From contig NZ_CP068083.1 in the NCBI RefSeq assembly GCF_016725325.1, positions 2,852,001 to 2,916,000 of the forward strand: 64,000 nucleotides of DNA. Reading direction: 5' to 3'. Below are positions 27,540-35,634 of the stretch, in pieces (the stretch's first letter is position 1; the number at the start of each line of letters is the position of its first letter). The position numbers and the translations under genes are program-made. This stretch comes from Sphingobacterium spiritivorum (GTDB lineage: Bacteria; Bacteroidota; Bacteroidia; Sphingobacteriales; Sphingobacteriaceae). The notes under the pieces are model-generated. The model saw only the letters and a list, made by a program, of their open reading frames with translations, was not told where the DNA came from and ran no database searches.

Positions 27540-28205
27540 ATGAAAAATCTAACATTATCAATCATTGCTGTTATCATGGCATTTGTAACAGTATCATGCA
27601 ATCAGGCATCCAACAAAAACGAGCAGTCTTCAAGTGATACTGCTGTTGTATCACAAGAACAGTCAGCTTCCCAACCAAAAGAGGATGATACGGTAGCTGC
27701 GCCCGTTGTGAGTGAAACTCCGAGCGGTCAGGAAGCAAAAGCAACAGGAAAAGAAGAAGCAAAAAACTTTTCTATTGCGCCCATAGTTACCGATTATCTG
27801 TCCTTAAAGAACGCCCTTGTTTCGGACGATGACAAAGCTGCCGCCAGTTCAGGGAAAAAGCTGTTAGCTACCCTGAATAAAGTGGACATGAAAGCCGTTC
27901 CTGCCGATAAGCACAAAAAGTACATGGACATAGCGGACGATGCTAAAGAACACGCAGAACATATCGGGGAAAATGTCGGCAACATCCACCACCAGCGGGA
28001 ACATTTGGCCTCGCTTGGCGAAGATTTGAAAGACCTGATTGATTTGTTCGGTACATCGCAAACATTGTATCAGGACCATTGCCCGATGTTCAATGACGGT
28101 AAGGGTGCTGTTTGGTTCAGCGAAAACAAGGAAATCAAAAACCCTTACTACGGTTCTAAAATGCTGACCTGCGGTAAGGTGGAAAAAACAATTAACAGCA
28201 AATAA
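27540..28205 (+). CDS. DUF3347 lipoprotein
   Basis: A 221-residue lipoprotein (lipobox TVSCNQASN, Cys about 20) with a Ser/Glu-rich linker and a DUF3347 domain from about residue 80. Shared with the HMA-DUF3347 protein are DHCPMFNDGKGAVWFSE and IKNPYYGSKMLTCG. The paired genes therefore encode two envelope versions, one fused to HMA and one lipid-anchored. It lies 6 bp after copB and 11 bp before the DUF305 gene. A role in outer-envelope copper handling is inferred from context. Confidence 0.85.
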   Translation: MKNLTLSIIAVIMAFVTVSCNQASNKNEQSSSDTAVVSQEQSASQPKEDDTVAAPVVSETPSGQEAKATGKEEAKNFSIAPIVTDYLSLKNALVSDDDKAAASSGKKLLATLNKVDMKAVPADKHKKYMDIADDAKEHAEHIGENVGNIHHQREHLASLGEDLKDLIDLFGTSQTLYQDHCPMFNDGKGAVWFSENKEIKNPYYGSKMLTCGKVEKTINSK

Positions 28206-28216
28206 AATTCAGGGTT

Positions 28217-28741
28217 ATGGAAAATATGCAAAACAGTCACCATGCGGGTCATTCCTCGGAGCATGGCACGCACAATACAAAACATGCTTCGGCCATGTAC
28301 AAACGCTTTGCGGTGATGGCTGTAGCCATGTTCGCAGTGATGTATTTTATCATGTACGCCATGATTGACGGGTGGCAGAACCTGATACCCAATATCAACA
28401 ATTTGTACATGACCCTGCTGATGACCTCGGCAATGCTGCTTATCGAATTAGCGATAATGAAAGTAATGTACCCCAACAGGAAGATGAATTGGGCGATAGC
28501 CATCATCTCGGTTGCTGTTGGCATCTTTTCATGGTTTGGTATCAGGGAACAAATCAATGTCGGGGACAAGCAGTTTGCAAAGGGTATGATACCCCATCAC
28601 GCAGCAGCCATATTGATGTCCGAAAAGGCACACCTGACCGACCCGGAACTGATAGAGCTGCAAAAAAATATACTTAAAACCCAAGCGGAAGAAATTGAAC
28701 TAATGAAGCGCAAGCTAAAAGAGTTTGAAGAAAGTAAATAA
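28217..28741 (+). CDS. DUF305 membrane protein with His-rich N-terminus
   Basis: A 174-residue protein. His-rich start (NSHHAGHSSEHGTHNTKH), then three hydrophobic segments (about 30-48, 62-80, 92-108) and a periplasmic or cytosolic DUF305-like tail with FAKGMIPHHAAAILMSEKAH and a helical Glu/Lys end. The PHHAAAI site matches the HHQ-type metal site in the lipoprotein at 5543-6163, but the architecture differs (membrane-anchored, single half). It is part of the copper operon; the His-rich tail could accept copper from the CPH pump. Confidence 0.82.
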   Translation: MENMQNSHHAGHSSEHGTHNTKHASAMYKRFAVMAVAMFAVMYFIMYAMIDGWQNLIPNINNLYMTLLMTSAMLLIELAIMKVMYPNRKMNWAIAIISVAVGIFSWFGIREQINVGDKQFAKGMIPHHAAAILMSEKAHLTDPELIELQKNILKTQAEEIELMKRKLKEFEESK

Positions 28742-28767
28742 TAAAATTTAAAAAAACAAGTTTGGAC

Positions 28768-29187
28768 ATGAACAAAATAATAATTGGCTTTATTTCCTTA
28801 TTAACCCTGCTATTCACCGCTTGCGGTCAGGCGGGGTCAAATAAGGATGAAGCGGAACAGCAGCATTCGCAGGCAACTCCGGAAAGCAACGGACATACTA
28901 CCCAAATAGGTGAATTGGTTCCATCGGATGAAGTCTGCATGGTCAACGATGCCTATATGGGCAAAAGGCAGTTTGACGTAAAATTTGATGGTAAAACCTA
29001 TTACGGATGTTGCGAAATGTGTAAGGAACGTATTCCAAAAGATGCGACCGTGCGGATGGCGATAGACCCCTATTCCCATAAGCAGGTAGACAAAGCTAAT
29101 GCGGTGATTGCTGTGACAGGAAATAACGGTGAAGTTTCTTATTTTGAAAACAAGGAGAATTATGCCAAGTATGTGAAAAAACAGTAG
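28768..29187 (+). CDS. TRASH/MlpB-like metal-binding lipoprotein
   Basis: A 139-residue lipoprotein (lipobox LFTACGQAG). I chose ATG 28768, one codon after a TTG. The mature domain has EVCMVNDAYMGKRQF and YYGCCEMCKERIPKD, a Cys-rich TRASH/YHS-type site, then YSHKQVDKANAVIAVTGNNG. Related MlpB-like proteins occur in Bacteroidota copper clusters, and the domain binds soft metals. It lies between the DUF305 and haem-binding genes, spaced 26 and 32 bp. Metal specificity is not readable from sequence. Confidence 0.78.
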   Translation: MNKIIIGFISLLTLLFTACGQAGSNKDEAEQQHSQATPESNGHTTQIGELVPSDEVCMVNDAYMGKRQFDVKFDGKTYYGCCEMCKERIPKDATVRMAIDPYSHKQVDKANAVIAVTGNNGEVSYFENKENYAKYVKKQ

Positions 29188-29219
29188 ACACAAAAAGATG
29201 AAGCCACAATAAAATAATT

Positions 29220-29675
29220 ATGACCATAAAGAAGAAAATCATATTGGGGCTGGCTGTCGTCCTGATTGCCATACAGTTCTTTCAGCCCTTACGGAACCAG
29301 GCGGTTGAAGTGCCAGCCACCCATATCGAAAGGGTGTACACCGTACCCCAAAATGTAAAGGCTATCCTTGTTCAGTCCTGTTATGACTGCCATAGCAACA
29401 ATACCCATTATCCGTGGTACAGCCGTATCCAGCCCGGCGCATGGTACATGGCAGAGCATATAAAAAAGGGGAAAGAGGAACTCAACTTTAGCGAATTTGG
29501 CGACTATTCTGTCCGCAGGCAGCGAAACAAGTTCAGGGCTATGGCCGGGCAGGTTAAGGACGGGGAAATGCCATTGTCGTCATATACGCTAATTCATCGT
29601 AATGCAGTATTGTCACCGGAGGATAAGCAGGTTTTGATAGCGTGGTTTGGCACAATGGAAGACAGCATTAAATAA
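29220..29675 (+). CDS. Haem-binding-domain protein (second copy)
   Basis: A 151-residue protein with an N-terminal membrane segment (ILGLAVVLIAIQFFQPLRNQ) and CYDCHSNNTHYPWYSRIQPG with the haem-attachment CxxCH. It is a paralogue of 1303-1776; the two share CYDCHSNNT.YPWY, MA.HI..GKE.LNF and MPLSSYT. It sits 13 bp before the multicopper oxidase, so the two proteins may work as an electron-transfer pair in the periplasm. That partnership is an inference from the conserved order. Confidence 0.88.
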   Translation: MTIKKKIILGLAVVLIAIQFFQPLRNQAVEVPATHIERVYTVPQNVKAILVQSCYDCHSNNTHYPWYSRIQPGAWYMAEHIKKGKEELNFSEFGDYSVRRQRNKFRAMAGQVKDGEMPLSSYTLIHRNAVLSPEDKQVLIAWFGTMEDSIK

Positions 29676-29688
29676 AATTTTTCAACGA

Positions 29689-31962
29689 ATGAACAGATAT
29701 AAAAAAATACCCATAAGAATATTGCAAACAGTGCTGATGCTGCTTTGCACGCAAACGCTGTTTGCACAGAGAGTAGTGCATTACGAGCTGTATGTAAAAG
29801 ATACACTTGTCAACTATGCAGGTAAGCAAAAAAGGGCGATTGCCGTAAACGGGCAAATCCCCATGCCCACCCTTACCTTTACCGAGGGCGACACTGCCGA
29901 AATAGTGGTGCACAACCAATTGAAAGAAAGCACATCACTGCACTGGCATGGTGTGTTCCTGCCCAATAAAGAAGACGGTGTGCCCTGGCTTACGCAAAAG
30001 CCCATCGCACCGGGTACAACCTACACCTACCGTTTTCCGATTATCCAGCATGGCACGCACTGGTATCATTCGCACTCAGGCTTGCAGGAGCAGATAGGCA
30101 TGTACGGTAGTTTTATCATGAAAAAAAGAGGCGACGATAAAACCTTTAGAAAAGGAATTGACGATTTGCCGACCGTCCCGATTATATTAAGTGAGTGGAC
30201 AAATCTTAACCCGGATAACATCAACCGTATGCTACACAATGCAAATGATTGGGCGGCCATTAAGAAAGGTGCTACGCAATCGTACGTTGAAGCTATTAAG
30301 GAGGGAAAATTAGGCGTAAAGGTAAAAAATGAGTGGAAACGGATGCTGGCGATGGATGTCAGTGATGTTTACTATGATAAAATCCTAATAAATGGTAGCC
30401 ATAGCACCGATTTGAAAACAATTGGTGGTAAAAAGCTAAAAGCAGGTGACAAAGTCAGATTACGCGTTTCCAATGGCGGGGCGTCTTCGTATTTCTGGCT
30501 AAGATATGCTGGAGGGAAAATTACAGTAGTAGCGAATGATGGAAATGATGTTGAGCCTGTAGAAGTGGATAGATTAATCATTGCAGTTTCTGAAACTTAC
30601 GATATTGTAGTGACTATCCCTCAAGATGGGTTAGCATATGAGTTTTTAGCAACAACCGAGGACAGAACACAATCAGCAAGCTACTTTATAGGTGATGGGG
30701 TCAAACAGCTTATTTCCCCGCTCCCACGATTGAAGTATTTCGAGGGGATGAAGATGATGAACGATATGATGAAAATGAATGGCGATTTGGACGATATGGG
30801 CATGAAGATGAGCCTGAACCAAATGGACATGAATGTAGTGATGTATCCCGAAATTACCGGAGATGCAGCAAAGAAATCAGACCACAGCAAGCATGAAGGT
30901 ATGAACATGGATGACGACCCTAACCGTTACAACGCTAATGCCTTGGGAGACATCAAAACATTAAATTATGCTATGTTGCAATCGCCTTACAACACCTCCC
31001 TTCCAAAAGATGCGCCTGTAAAAGAGTTGAAGTTCACACTTACTGGCAACATGAACCGCTATGTATGGAGCATGGATAATAAAATACTTTCGGAAACGGA
31101 CAAAATACCTGTAAAAAAAGGAGAAATCCTACGGATTACCATTTATAATAATTCGATGATGCGGCATCCTATGCATCTTCACGGATTTGATTTTAGGGTG
31201 ATAAACGGAAAAGGCGAAAAATCGCCGCTTAAAAATGTGTTGGATATCATGCCTATGGAAACGGATACCATTGAGTTTTTAGCAAATGAGGAAGGTGATT
31301 GGTTCTTTCATTGCCATATATTATATCACATGATGGCGGGAATGAACAGGGTGTTTGAAGTTGGAGACTACAATAACCCCTATTTACCTGACAAGGCAAA
31401 AGCCTATAAAGAATTGCAAAGAGAAAGTAATATGCCCCATTTTATGGCACAAAACGATTTTGCAACCAATGGTAATGATGGAGAAGCTATGCTAATGAAT
31501 GCACGCTATCAATTAGGAACAGAATGGCGCTTAGGCTATAATAGTATGCACGGGTATGAAGTAGAAACTCACTTAGGTAGATACATTGGAAAGATGCAAT
31601 GGTTCATGCCCTTTGTAGGTTTTGATTTTCGTTACCGGAAAATGGGAGAAGATGAGCACGAAAAGAACATATTTGGACAAACCAACAAGAAAGACACCCG
31701 CAAGGCGTTCAGTTTAGGGTTTATGTATACGTTACCTATGCTGGTCAATTTCCAGGCAGAAGTATATCACGATGGAATTGTAAGATTGCAGTTAATGCGC
31801 GAAGATATTCCAATTTCAAAAAGATTAAGAGGTGGCTTCATGGTAAATACCGACTTAGAATATATGGGGGAGCTTAGGTATATCATCAATAAAAATATAG
31901 GTATACGTACCCACTATGATAGTGATATGGGATTTGGTGTAGGGCTTGCATTGACATATTAA
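29689..31962 (+). CDS. Multicopper oxidase with CopB-like C-terminal extension
   Basis: A 757-residue exported copper oxidase (CopA/CueO type) that probably oxidises Cu(I) in the periplasm. ATG 29689 gives a signal peptide (ILQTVLMLLCTQTLFAQ). Copper ligands are LHWHG (about residue 84), HGTHWYHSHSG (about 120), RHPMHLHGFDF (about 495) and FFHCHILYHMMAGM (about 540). A Met-rich loop (MKMMNDMMKMNGDLDDMGMK) sits around 350. The last ~170 residues (GYEVETHLGRYIGKMQWFMP onward) look like a CopB-type beta barrel, so oxidase and CopB appear fused. A terminal 40-codon fragment of a second copy lies at 2748-2876. Confidence 0.93.
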   Translation: MNRYKKIPIRILQTVLMLLCTQTLFAQRVVHYELYVKDTLVNYAGKQKRAIAVNGQIPMPTLTFTEGDTAEIVVHNQLKESTSLHWHGVFLPNKEDGVPWLTQKPIAPGTTYTYRFPIIQHGTHWYHSHSGLQEQIGMYGSFIMKKRGDDKTFRKGIDDLPTVPIILSEWTNLNPDNINRMLHNANDWAAIKKGATQSYVEAIKEGKLGVKVKNEWKRMLAMDVSDVYYDKILINGSHSTDLKTIGGKKLKAGDKVRLRVSNGGASSYFWLRYAGGKITVVANDGNDVEPVEVDRLIIAVSETYDIVVTIPQDGLAYEFLATTEDRTQSASYFIGDGVKQLISPLPRLKYFEGMKMMNDMMKMNGDLDDMGMKMSLNQMDMNVVMYPEITGDAAKKSDHSKHEGMNMDDDPNRYNANALGDIKTLNYAMLQSPYNTSLPKDAPVKELKFTLTGNMNRYVWSMDNKILSETDKIPVKKGEILRITIYNNSMMRHPMHLHGFDFRVINGKGEKSPLKNVLDIMPMETDTIEFLANEEGDWFFHCHILYHMMAGMNRVFEVGDYNNPYLPDKAKAYKELQRESNMPHFMAQNDFATNGNDGEAMLMNARYQLGTEWRLGYNSMHGYEVETHLGRYIGKMQWFMPFVGFDFRYRKMGEDEHEKNIFGQTNKKDTRKAFSLGFMYTLPMLVNFQAEVYHDGIVRLQLMREDIPISKRLRGGFMVNTDLEYMGELRYIINKNIGIRTHYDSDMGFGVGLALTY

Positions 31963-32188
31963 AATAAAATACCGGATGGTTGTAAACTGCAAACCGTAAA
32001 ATTACGGCAAAATACAGTGGGTGATGCGGGGTATAATTCGTTTGGATTAACCTGCATCATACTACAACCCATCAGACAATACAACAGTTCCACCACCAGC
32101 ATCATACTGGTTGTTCTTTCATGTAGTTGCATGGGCTAATACGAGCAGTATTAGCATTTCTATATTAATCAGTATCATATTTATCAAA

Positions 32189-33031
32189 ATGAAACGAATG
32201 GATAAATTTTACAATGAAACATATCTTAAATTGGAAACAGAAATCCAAGAACTGGAGATTGAAAACGATAACCCGGTACAACGGACAGAAGCCATTATAT
32301 ACCGGATTGTGGAATGTCTGTCCGAAATTAAAGATTATGTTTTGAAACGAGGATTTACAAATGTTGATGAAGAAATCCGATTTTTTAAATATCAAAAGCC
32401 AGTCATTGTTTCAAAATTGATTTATTATAATGCCATTTACAAAATCGAGACGAGGAAGCCCTACGGGGCTAAGCGCATTAGAAAATATCTTAAAAAAGAA
32501 TTGAAGAAGCTAAAAAGGTTTTTCGACAATAACATTGATTTTTATAAATATTACCGAAGCAACAACTCGTTTCTTGACGAGAAAATGTTTGTTCGGGGCA
32601 AGCACGATATAAAACTGTGGCTGGATACCTATTATTTTCAGTCCGACCAATCTTTTTCTACTTCCCACGATTATAAGGTAGCCAAGATAATGGCGAATGA
32701 TTTGATACAGGTGTATCTCGAAGACCAGCTTTACTGCACCTACAAGCGTTTGTTTATAAAACGCACTGCTATTTCGGGGCTGAACTGGACAGGTAGTAAA
32801 GCTGCTTTGACAGAACTCATTTACTCCCTATACTACCAAAGCGTTCTCGATAATGGCAATACGGATATTAGGTTGATAGCGGAATATTTTGAAAATGCCT
32901 TTAATATTGATTTGGGAAACTTTTACCATACCTATCTCGAAATACGCAACCGGAAACGAAACCGTACCAAATTCCTTGATGCACTGCGGGATAACCTTAT
33001 TAAGAAAATGGATGAGCAGGAGGAAAAATAA
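32189..33031 (+). CDS. RteC domain-containing protein (copy 2)
   Basis: A 280-residue RteC-family protein. An upstream in-frame start at 32111 gives a spurious hydrophobic leader, so ATG 32189 or 32198 (MDKFYNETYLKLETEIQELE) is preferred. Motifs EEIRFFKYQKPVIVSKLIYY, FVRGKHDIKLWLDTYYFQS and LNWTGSKAALTELIYSLYYQ align with copy 1 (2942-3769). Like copy 1 it follows the multicopper-oxidase gene, with 226 bp between containing only small inverted repeats such as CCGTAAAATTACGG. It may be the regulator of a module-carrying element; activity is not provable here. Confidence 0.88.
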   Translation: MKRMDKFYNETYLKLETEIQELEIENDNPVQRTEAIIYRIVECLSEIKDYVLKRGFTNVDEEIRFFKYQKPVIVSKLIYYNAIYKIETRKPYGAKRIRKYLKKELKKLKRFFDNNIDFYKYYRSNNSFLDEKMFVRGKHDIKLWLDTYYFQSDQSFSTSHDYKVAKIMANDLIQVYLEDQLYCTYKRLFIKRTAISGLNWTGSKAALTELIYSLYYQSVLDNGNTDIRLIAEYFENAFNIDLGNFYHTYLEIRNRKRNRTKFLDALRDNLIKKMDEQEEK

Positions 33032-33047
33032 TGACAGCGATAGAAAG

Positions 33048-33084
33048 AGAAACGGCGGACTTGCAGATCCGCCGTTTCTTTTAA
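33048..33084 (+). terminator. Rho-independent terminator after rteC-like gene
   Basis: AGAAACGGCGGA (33048-33059) pairs perfectly with TCCGCCGTTTCT (33068-33079) across an 8-nt loop, followed by TTT and AAAATT. It ends the rightward copper/RteC transcript before the leftward regulators. Confidence 0.82.
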
Positions 33085-33149
33085 AATTCTTCGCTTCTTG
33101 GTTACGAGGGAAGCCTGAATCTATCGTTATGCTTTAAAAGATACTTTAG

Positions 33150-33566
33150 TTATTTCTTATCTTTTGCTTTCTGAAAATGTTCCCGTTCCATTCTCAATAA
33201 TTCTTCAAACAGCTTGGTTGCCTGCTCAATTGAAAACTGATGATTATTTTCAATTCTTACTGTACCAACCATAGCACCATTTGTCGGTTCAACCTTTTCG
33301 TAAAAATTATTAGTATGGTAAAGAACCTGCCCCACATCAAATTTCTTCAAACCCTCTACGCTTACGCCAAGCGCAATAGCTACTTTTTCCAATCGTTCGT
33401 CATCCACGTTCTCGGTTTGTTCCAATTTAGATACAGCTTGCTTGGTCACACCCATACGCTCTGCCAAATCCTTTTGCGTAATACCTACCAATCGCCTTGC
33501 ACTGCCAATTTTTATACCCATGTGGTTTTTCCCCTCCAAATACACGGTTTCTTTTTCTTTTTCCAT
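33150..33566 (-). CDS. XRE-family HTH regulator A
   Basis: A 138-residue protein with a classical HTH (about residues 18-70: RLVGITQKDLAERMGVTKQA, VSKLEQTENVDDERLEKVAI) and a helical C-terminal half. It is adjacent and similar in layout to the next gene (33574), separated by 7 bp, so the two form a leftward operon and an old tandem duplication. XRE pairs of this kind sit at control points of Bacteroidota mobile elements. No sensing domain is visible; targets are unknown. Confidence 0.85.
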   Translation of the reverse strand: MEKEKETVYLEGKNHMGIKIGSARRLVGITQKDLAERMGVTKQAVSKLEQTENVDDERLEKVAIALGVSVEGLKKFDVGQVLYHTNNFYEKVEPTNGAMVGTVRIENNHQFSIEQATKLFEELLRMEREHFQKAKDKK

Positions 33567-33573
33567 TGTTATT

Positions 33574-33984
33574 TTACGAATGATTTTTTTGGTTTATAAA
33601 TAATTCCAGTTTCTCCCGCTCACTTTGCAACAACCGTTCGTATAACTCGACTACTTTATCTAACGGATTAATATTCTGCGTACTATTCTCACCATGTTGA
33701 ACAGTACTATCTTTATAACTGTTGATATTATAAATAGCTCGTTCCACATCAAATTTCTTAATGAGGTCAGGGGTTACGCCTAATGCAAAAGCAAATCGTT
33801 CCAACATTTCCGGCTCTAAAACAGCTTCCCGTTCTATGGCAGAAATTTGTGGCTGGCTCATACCCAATTCATTAGCAAGCACTTCTTGCTTAATGCCCAA
33901 GTAAATACGGATACGCTGCGCATTTCTGCCCTGATGGTTTTCTTCCAGCGTTTCCAAAACGTGTACTTTGTCTTCCTCTTGCAT
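33574..33984 (-). CDS. XRE-family HTH regulator B
   Basis: A 136-residue XRE protein with HTH LGIKQEVLANELGMSQPQIS and a family-typical AFALGVTPDLIKKFDVERAI, mirrored in the neighbour by ALGVSVEGLKKFDVGQVLYH. It is first of the leftward pair. Its upstream region has two AGACAACCAAAA repeats 21 bp apart (34020-34052), a possible self-operator also covering the promoter for the rightward TlpA gene. Function beyond DNA binding is not seen. Confidence 0.85.
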   Translation of the reverse strand: MQEEDKVHVLETLEENHQGRNAQRIRIYLGIKQEVLANELGMSQPQISAIEREAVLEPEMLERFAFALGVTPDLIKKFDVERAIYNINSYKDSTVQHGENSTQNINPLDKVVELYERLLQSEREKLELFINQKNHS

Positions 33985-34019
33985 ATTTCATTGTCATTTG
34001 ATAGCGTAAATATAATAAA

Positions 34020-34052
34020 AGACAACCAAAAAAGCATAATAGACAACCAAAA
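34020..34052. promoter_or_regulatory. Paired direct repeats, possible XRE operator
   Basis: AGACAACCAAAA occurs at 34020-34031 and 34041-34052, spacing 21 bp (two helical turns), 36-68 bp upstream of the leftward XRE start. The rest of the 308-bp gap to the TlpA gene is AT-rich with no further gene signal. Confidence 0.5.
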
Positions 34053-34292
34053 TTACTTCAAAAAAATCTCCATTTCAACGTTATTTGGAACAAATAACTA
34101 ATAGTGAGAAGATTGACAAACAATTATAAACAATATTACTTCCTTTCCCCAACGGGAGGGATAAAAAGCGATGTTTTGTTCTTCTCAAAGAAATTCAGCC
34201 TCCGCTGCATCATCAAAAGCCCGGATTAGCACGTCCTGCAACCATACTCGGAGCAATTAATCATTTCCCAATAACCATAATTTATAAACCCA

Positions 34293-35621
34293 ATGGCGAA
34301 TAAACTTATTCGTAATAGGATAACGATTTTTATAGCCTGCCATAACCCGGAACTGGTAACGGGCGGCAGGCACTTCCTAATTCTAATTTGTTTCATGTTG
34401 TTTGGTGTCGGCATAGCCCGTCCGCAGTCCCGAGAAGTCGGGACTGCAAACAACCAAAACATCACCGCTTTAAACATCGGCGACCAAATCCCTGATGCTC
34501 TTTGGAACACACCTTTGCAGGTGGTGAACCACCCGCAGGACAAAAAAAACATCACCCTTGCCGATTACAAAGGCAAGCTGATAATATTGGATTTTTGGAG
34601 TACGTGGTGCGGTACTTGTGTAGCTGCATTGCCAAGACTTCACGAACTGGAAAAGGAGTTTAAAGACGATGTTATCATTTTACCGATGACAGACCAGAAA
34701 GCCAACGAAATAAAAGCATTCTTAAAGAAGAATCGAGTACTTTCCCGATTAAACTTGTTTTCAGTTACCGATGACAATACATATAAATTCCATTTCCCTT
34801 ACACCATGTTGCCGCATGAGGTATGGATTAGCAAATCCGGCGAAGTACAAGCTATTACACACTCATCTGATGTAACAAAGGAAAATATTACTTCGGCATT
34901 GAAAGGCAATGCAAATAGCATTGCACAGAAAAAGGACAACCTTACCTATGATGACACACGTCCATTACTGCTTAATAATAATGGTGCTGACGGGGATTTT
35001 TTTGTTAGCAGAAGTATTATTACGTTAGCCATAGAAGGCATTCCTCGTTCAAATGCTCTACCAAAAGTGAACGAAAAAGATAGCACCTTTCGGGTACTAT
35101 CTACCAATGCTGACATCCGCCGTATGTACGAACTTGCATTTAGAGAATTGCTAACAATGCCACCTAACCGGACAAAGCTGGAGTTGAAGGAACCATTTTC
35201 TGTTTCGGAGAAAAGGTTTTTACAGGATAAGTATTGCTACGAATGGATTGCCCCATTGTCAGTATTGAAGCACTTTCCCCAAAAAGTACAGGCTGACCTC
35301 AATTATCACTTTGGCATAAATGGGCGTATGGAAAAACGTAATACAAAATGCTATACCATTAAGATTATAGGGAAAACGACAATAATCCCCAATAAACCCG
35401 AAGACGGCTTACAATACCTTTCGGCTTGGGTAAACAAGACCAATAAAGATATACAGCATATTCCTGTTGTAAATGATTTTACTGACGAAAAAATAGCCAT
35501 CCCAAAAATAGCACATGCTATTGAGGATGTGGAAGCTGTTAACAGGCAACTTAAACCATTCGGTATTGCCATCGTGGAAGATGAAAGAGTGCTGGATTTT
35601 TTTGTCATTTCTGAACTATAA
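34293..35621 (+). CDS. TlpA-like thioredoxin-fold protein
   Basis: A 442-residue exported protein. After a hydrophobic segment (HFLILICFMLFGVGIA) come a TlpA/thioredoxin domain (about 60-200) with the redox site STWCGTC inside LDFWSTWCGTCVAALPRLHE, and a ~240-residue C-terminal region with little identifiable similarity. It precedes SusC and SusD genes, a common pairing in Bacteroidota where such periplasmic thioredoxins act on substrates or cofactors of the transporter. The first ~50 residues are encoded by sequence containing two strong hairpins (34335-34371 and 34424-34447), so the natural start may be later; a start near MLFGVGIARPQS is possible. Confidence 0.8.
   Translation: MANKLIRNRITIFIACHNPELVTGGRHFLILICFMLFGVGIARPQSREVGTANNQNITALNIGDQIPDALWNTPLQVVNHPQDKKNITLADYKGKLIILDFWSTWCGTCVAALPRLHELEKEFKDDVIILPMTDQKANEIKAFLKKNRVLSRLNLFSVTDDNTYKFHFPYTMLPHEVWISKSGEVQAITHSSDVTKENITSALKGNANSIAQKKDNLTYDDTRPLLLNNNGADGDFFVSRSIITLAIEGIPRSNALPKVNEKDSTFRVLSTNADIRRMYELAFRELLTMPPNRTKLELKEPFSVSEKRFLQDKYCYEWIAPLSVLKHFPQKVQADLNYHFGINGRMEKRNTKCYTIKIIGKTTIIPNKPEDGLQYLSAWVNKTNKDIQHIPVVNDFTDEKIAIPKIAHAIEDVEAVNRQLKPFGIAIVEDERVLDFFVISEL
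34335..34371. repeat. Hairpin in 5' coding region of the TlpA gene, 1
   Basis: GCCTGCC (34335-34341) pairs with GGCAGGC (34365-34371), with an inner CCCG/CGGG pair. It lies in the N-terminal extension and may be a mobile palindrome or a structured leader. Confidence 0.6.
34424..34447. repeat. Hairpin in 5' coding region of the TlpA gene, 2
   Basis: A perfect 10-bp stem GCAGTCCCGA / TCGGGACTGC with a GAAG loop. Its GC content is far above the AT-rich surroundings. Confidence 0.7.
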
Positions 35622-35634
35622 ACCAAACTACTCA

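Noticed and set aside
32889..33137. 82-codon frame at the RteC 3' end
   Set aside because: It overlaps RteC in another frame and runs through a terminator.
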